From an uncultured Christensenella sp. (GTDB lineage: Bacteria > Bacillota > Clostridia > Christensenellales > Borkfalkiaceae), in the NCBI GenBank assembly GCA_910577875.1, contig CAJTNY010000014.1:1-43835 (forward strand): 43,835 nt of DNA, given 5' to 3'. The position numbers and the translations under genes are program-made. Positions 41,348-43,835 of the stretch are shown one piece after another. Under the pieces are notes generated by a model. That model was not told the origin of the DNA. It did no database searches and was given only the letters and a program-made list of their open reading frames with translations. Numbering within the stretch: the stretch's first letter is position 1; each line of letters opens with the position of its first letter.

Positions 41348-41716
41348 TTAAGCTTTGTTTTTTATATTGACCGCGATTACGCCCGTTACGGCGCCCGCCA
41401 CGGCCCCGATGAGTATTTCTATCGCGAAAAACCAGCTTATCTCAAACGAGCACGAAATAAGACCGAATAACAGATATGTAGCGAGAACTGCCGTTATACC
41501 GTAAATCAAGCCCTTCACGAGCCCCTTTTCGCCGCGTATAAAAATAAGCCCGCCCGCCGCAATGGCTACTATTTTGAAAACCTGGTTAACGGGCTTGACC
41601 GCGCCTAACGGCAGAGAAAAGAGCTGAATTATAAGCGTGAATATAAGTACGAACACAAGCGAGATAACCACCGCCGCAGCCGCCGACATAGCTACCTGAA
41701 AAATATTTTTGCGCAT
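41348..41716 (-). CDS. TIGR04086-type membrane protein
   Basis: A 122-residue protein with about four membrane helices and GxxxG-type packing (GLIYGITAV, IGAVAGAVTGVIA). This small family is typical of Clostridia and sits next to the SCIFF genes; its function is unknown. GGAGG precedes the ATG. The gene lies between the yajC terminator and the scfA promoter. Confidence 0.85.
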   Translation of the reverse strand: MRKNIFQVAMSAAAAVVISLVFVLIFTLIIQLFSLPLGAVKPVNQVFKIVAIAAGGLIFIRGEKGLVKGLIYGITAVLATYLLFGLISCSFEISWFFAIEILIGAVAGAVTGVIAVNIKNKA

Positions 41717-41765
41717 AAAAGAAACCTCCGCTTTAATTTATGCGGAGAATAGCGCGCGTATGCAG

Positions 41766-41801
41766 AAAAATAACGGGAACCCGAATTGTTTCGGGTTCCC
41801 G
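41766..41801 (-). terminator. yajC terminator
   Basis: A perfect 12-bp stem CGGGAACCCGAA with its complement (41774-41785 with 41790-41801) followed on the minus strand by TTATTTTT, 14 nt after the yajC stop. Confidence 0.85.
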
Positions 41802-41815
41802 CCGCAGATAAATTA

Positions 41816-42313
41816 TTATTTCTTTTTTCCTGACTTCTTTGCAGGAGGGTTTCTGAGTTCTTCAACGCTCTTCTCTTCTTCAGCCGTCTTGACTTCTTCC
41901 GCCGTTTCGACTTCTTCCGCCGTTTCGACTTCTTCCGCCGTTTCGACAGTTTCAATCTGTCCTGCGGTTTCCGTAATTTCGGCGGGAACTTCTTCCTGCG
42001 CTACTTCGGTCTTCTCTTCCTTTTTGGAAGCTACAGCGTCGGTCTGATAAATAGCCTGTCTGTCAAACTTTATAAAGCATTTGCCAGACTGTTCCGTACC
42101 CGTCTCAAGCACAAAAGTGTTTTCTTCGTTATCAACCTCAACGACGATGCCGCAGATTCCGCCTATGGTTTTGACTTTGTTCCCGGGCTTAACCGAGTTG
42201 ATTAAGTCCTGAGCATCCTGCTCCTGTTTTTTACGGCGTCTGCTCGAAAATACGAACATTACCACGATTCCCACAAGCAATACGCCGAGAATTATATAAT
42301 AAACATAATCCAT
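41816..42313 (-). CDS. yajC: Preprotein translocase subunit YajC with acidic repeat tail
   Basis: A 165-residue protein; YajC is usually 85-110. One N-terminal helix (4-24) is followed by the YajC core (SVKPGNKVKTIGGICGIVVEVD, in parts). The last ~70 residues form an acidic, low-complexity tail containing three identical ETAEEV units, then a basic end KKSGKKK. YajC associates with SecDF, encoded downstream. GGAG lies 8 nt before the ATG. Confidence 0.92.
   Translation of the reverse strand: MDYVYYIILGVLLVGIVVMFVFSSRRRKKQEQDAQDLINSVKPGNKVKTIGGICGIVVEVDNEENTFVLETGTEQSGKCFIKFDRQAIYQTDAVASKKEEKTEVAQEEVPAEITETAGQIETVETAEEVETAEEVETAEEVKTAEEEKSVEELRNPPAKKSGKKK
41891..41944. repeat. Three perfect 18-bp tandem repeats in yajC
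   Basis: The unit GACTTCTTCCGCCGTTTC (plus strand) occurs at 41891-41908, 41909-41926 and 41927-41944. It encodes ETAEEV on the minus strand. Perfect copies suggest recent slippage expansion. Confidence 0.95.
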
Positions 42314-42353
42314 TTTTTTGTCTCCGATTCAATCTTTTATTTTTTACTATTTC

Positions 42354-42382
42354 AATATAATATTTTTACGCCTTTTTTGCAA
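42354..42382 (-). promoter_or_regulatory. yajC promoter
   Basis: Minus-strand TTGCAA (42377-42382), 17-bp spacer, TATATT (42354-42359), with the yajC ATG about 34 nt after the predicted start. Confidence 0.6.
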
Positions 42383-42423
42383 GCGTTTTTTAAGCGTTTG
42401 GCCAGATTGCGTCAAACTTTCAC

Positions 42424-43539
42424 TCAATTTTCGTAATTCGAATAAAACCCTTTCGCAAAGTCGTTTAAACTGTCGGCAAATATCGCCTCACGCATATCGC
42501 TCATAAGTTTATGAAGAAAAGTTATATTGTGCAGACTTAACAGCATTGACGACAACATTTCGTTGACGTTTATAAGGTGTCTTATATATGCTTTGGTATA
42601 ATTTTTACAGCAATAGCAGTTGCAGTTCTCGTCCAGTGCGGAAAAATCTTCTCGGTAAATACCGTTTCTGGCTACGATTTTACCCTTTGAAGTAAAAGCC
42701 GTGCCGTTGCGGGCGACCCTGGTCGCGAGAACGCAGTCGAACATATCCACCCCGCGTTTTACGCCCTCAATAAGACAGTCGGGGCTTCCGACGCCCATAA
42801 GATAACGCGGTACCGCCTCGGGGAGATGCGGGCGCATAATATCGAGAATTTCATACATTCTCTGCTTGGGTTCGCCTACCGAAAGCCCGCCTATCGCAAT
42901 TCCTTCCGTTGCGTGAGGTTTTGCACGGCGCAAACTTTCAAGACGCAAATCGTCGTACATATTCCCCTGCACTATCGGAAACAGAGCCTGGTCGTCGCGC
43001 GTCTTTGCGTCGAGACAGCGTTTGAGCCATGCGTCCGTTCTCTCCATCGCCGTTTGCGACTGAGCGTGTGTATAGCCGTATTCGCTACATTCATCGAACT
43101 GCATTATTATATCAGCGCCGAGATTCTCTTCGATACTCATAACTTTTTCGGGCGTGAACAGGTGCCGCGAGCCGTCTACGTGCGAGTTAAAATATACCCC
43201 TTCGTCCTTGATTTTATTCAGTTTCGTCAAAGAAAATACCTGAAACCCTCCGCTGTCGGTTAAAATCGGACCGTCCCAATTCATAAACTTGTGCAGACCG
43301 CCCGCCTTTTTGACAAGTTCGTCTCCCGGACGGATATATAAATGATAGGTATTTGAAAGAATAATACTCGAACCCGCCTCCTTCAAATCGCGCGGATATA
43401 CGCCTTTAACCGTCGCCTGTGTTCCGACGGGCATATAAACGGGCGTTAAAACATCGCCGTGCGGAGTATGAAAAATTCCCGCGCGCGCACCTGTGTATTT
43501 ATCTGTATGTTGAATTTCAAACGAAAAATTTTTACTCAT
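42424..43539 (-). CDS. tgt: Queuine tRNA-ribosyltransferase
   Basis: A 371-residue tRNA-guanine transglycosylase that swaps G34 for preQ1 in tRNAs for Tyr, His, Asn and Asp. The pocket residues DSGGFQVFSL and the IVQGNM region are present, as are GGLSVGEPK and the nucleophile Asp region MFDCVLATRVARNGTAF. The C-terminal zinc site is CNCYCC...H. Length is normal. There is no SD before the ATG at 43539; the AT-rich leader follows the structured region at 43580-43740. Confidence 0.96.
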   Translation of the reverse strand: MSKNFSFEIQHTDKYTGARAGIFHTPHGDVLTPVYMPVGTQATVKGVYPRDLKEAGSSIILSNTYHLYIRPGDELVKKAGGLHKFMNWDGPILTDSGGFQVFSLTKLNKIKDEGVYFNSHVDGSRHLFTPEKVMSIEENLGADIIMQFDECSEYGYTHAQSQTAMERTDAWLKRCLDAKTRDDQALFPIVQGNMYDDLRLESLRRAKPHATEGIAIGGLSVGEPKQRMYEILDIMRPHLPEAVPRYLMGVGSPDCLIEGVKRGVDMFDCVLATRVARNGTAFTSKGKIVARNGIYREDFSALDENCNCYCCKNYTKAYIRHLINVNEMLSSMLLSLHNITFLHKLMSDMREAIFADSLNDFAKGFYSNYEN

Positions 43540-43579
43540 AATTTTAATTTAATGTAATCAATTTCATGCAAGCCAGAAT

Positions 43580-43740
43580 ATGATTAGATTGCTTGTCTTA
43601 TAAGCAATCAGGTCGAGGAGTGCGAGCATTCCCGACGGGAAGTTTACTAATCATACGTTACTGAGAATTACCGCGGCGCAACGCCGTATTTCGACGGTTA
43701 TAAGATCATCGCGTCGCGCATATGTACGGGAAACAGGATT
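43580..43740. other. Non-coding structured stretch upstream of tgt
   Basis: No gene is seen between 43540 and 43773. ATGATTAG/CTAATCAT (43580-43587 with 43647-43654) would close a three-way junction. One arm is ATTGCTT/AAGCAAT (43588-43594 with 43602-43608). The other is GTCG...CGAC (43612-43615 with 43633-43636), capped by GGAGTG/CATTCC with a CGAG loop. A further hairpin CGGCG/CGCCG lies inside an ACCG/CGGT pair just downstream. It is more GC-rich than its flanks. It could be a leader element of tgt (minus strand) or a separate RNA. No known riboswitch class was recognised. Confidence 0.45.
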
Positions 43741-43748
43741 TCACATAA

Positions 43749-43776
43749 TAAGCGATACGCCAAAGCATATCGCTTA
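43749..43776 (-). terminator. Hairpin at the end of the toxin gene
   Basis: A perfect 9-bp stem TAAGCGATA/TATCGCTTA (43749-43757 with 43768-43776) that includes the toxin stop codon. The T tail on the minus strand is poor, so terminator strength is uncertain. Confidence 0.5.
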
Positions 43777-43835
43777 CTTGAACAAATCCGAATGAGTACC
43801 TGTGCGGTACATAGACAACACCAAAACGTCGTCGA
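43774..43835 (-). CDS. 3' end of a YafQ/RelE-family toxin (cut by window edge)
   Basis: The last 19 codons read LVLSMYRTGTHSDLFK and stop. This RTGTHSDLF ending is the signature C-terminus of YafQ-type ribosome-dependent mRNA endonuclease toxins; the His is part of the active site. The body of the toxin and its antitoxin, normally just upstream, lie beyond the edge, so whether the system is intact cannot be seen. Confidence 0.75.
   Translation of the reverse strand, partial: DDVLVLSMYRTGTHSDLFK

Noticed and set aside
43570..43635. Short leftward ORF starting MLALLDL upstream of tgt
   Set aside because: About 20 codons, no SD, and it overlaps the predicted RNA stems; chance is the simpler explanation.
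43668..43677. TTACCGCGGC, identical to a 16S rRNA primer-site fragment
   Set aside because: The match is only 10 bases and the flanking sequence does not continue as 16S rRNA.
1..43835. tRNA, rRNA, CRISPR arrays, transposases, integrases or prophage genes
   Set aside because: Looked for on both strands by eye; none could be supported.

Overview
This window looks like a chromosomal segment of a low-to-mid GC, Gram-positive-type Firmicute, most probably a spore-forming member of the Clostridia. Three things support this. First, there are sporulation genes: yabP and yabQ beside a divIC-like gene, cwlD, and a SigH-like sigma factor in the rlmB neighbourhood. Second, the order tgt - yajC - TIGR04086-type membrane gene - scfA - scfB - secD - secF - recJ - rel - MBL hydrolase - hemZ is a well-known clostridial block. 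Third, the Shine-Dalgarno (SD) sites and the TTGACA/TATAAT promoters with 17-bp spacers are of Firmicute type. A more exact placement (for example Christensenellales-like gut lineages) is only a guess. The window is almost entirely housekeeping and dense. No rRNA, tRNA, CRISPR array, transposase or intact prophage was seen.

Layout. 1-160: the end of a rightward unit, with two terminators. 161-4512: a leftward rRNA methyltransferase/exonuclease pair, a rightward gene of unknown function, and leftward serS. 4607-7393: a large CtpE-like P-type ATPase. 7405-7948: a small regulatory locus with a broken XRE repressor remnant, a palindromic operator and a small DUF6809-like gene. 8007-12660: gyrB-gyrA. 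12793-12948: an unlisted 51-residue cysteine-rich protein. 13004-15461: yabP-yabQ-divIC-ppx-M50 peptidase, read leftward from a SigE-like promoter. 15523-17349: typA. 17479-24216: one long leftward replication/repair/RNA run (mrnC, rlmB, sigH, dnaX, ybaB, recR, gpsA, a lipoprotein), interrupted by a 66-bp direct repeat with palindromes. 24283-24969: cwlD. 25003-26148: an in-frame chimera of a response-regulator receiver and the C-terminal half of an FtsX-type ABC permease. 26163-29595: rpsO-pnp and a membrane protein. 29749-30556: a second DUF6809-like/XRE locus with an intact repressor and a paired operator. 30587-43539: the hemZ-to-tgt block. 43540-43835: a structured non-coding stretch and the 3' end of a YafQ-type toxin.

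Most notable observations. (1) Four neighbouring operon heads (exonuclease, the unknown gene at 2454, serS, the P-type ATPase) have near-consensus promoters whose -10 box ends only 8-9 nt before the start codon, with no SD. They are predicted to give leaderless mRNAs, while genes inside operons use good SD sites. (2) The receiver-permease chimera looks like the scar of a deletion across a Bce-type two-component/ABC module. (3) Two loci pair a small DUF6809-like protein with XRE regulators and share CACAA/TTGTG operators; in one, the operator is exactly the 17-bp promoter spacer. (4) SecD and SecF lack the acidic/polar residues usually conserved in their transmembrane motifs. (5) A possible three-way-junction RNA lies upstream of tgt. 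The SCIFF peptide gene scfA (51 residues) was found by reading the sequence; a terminator separates it from its maturase gene.
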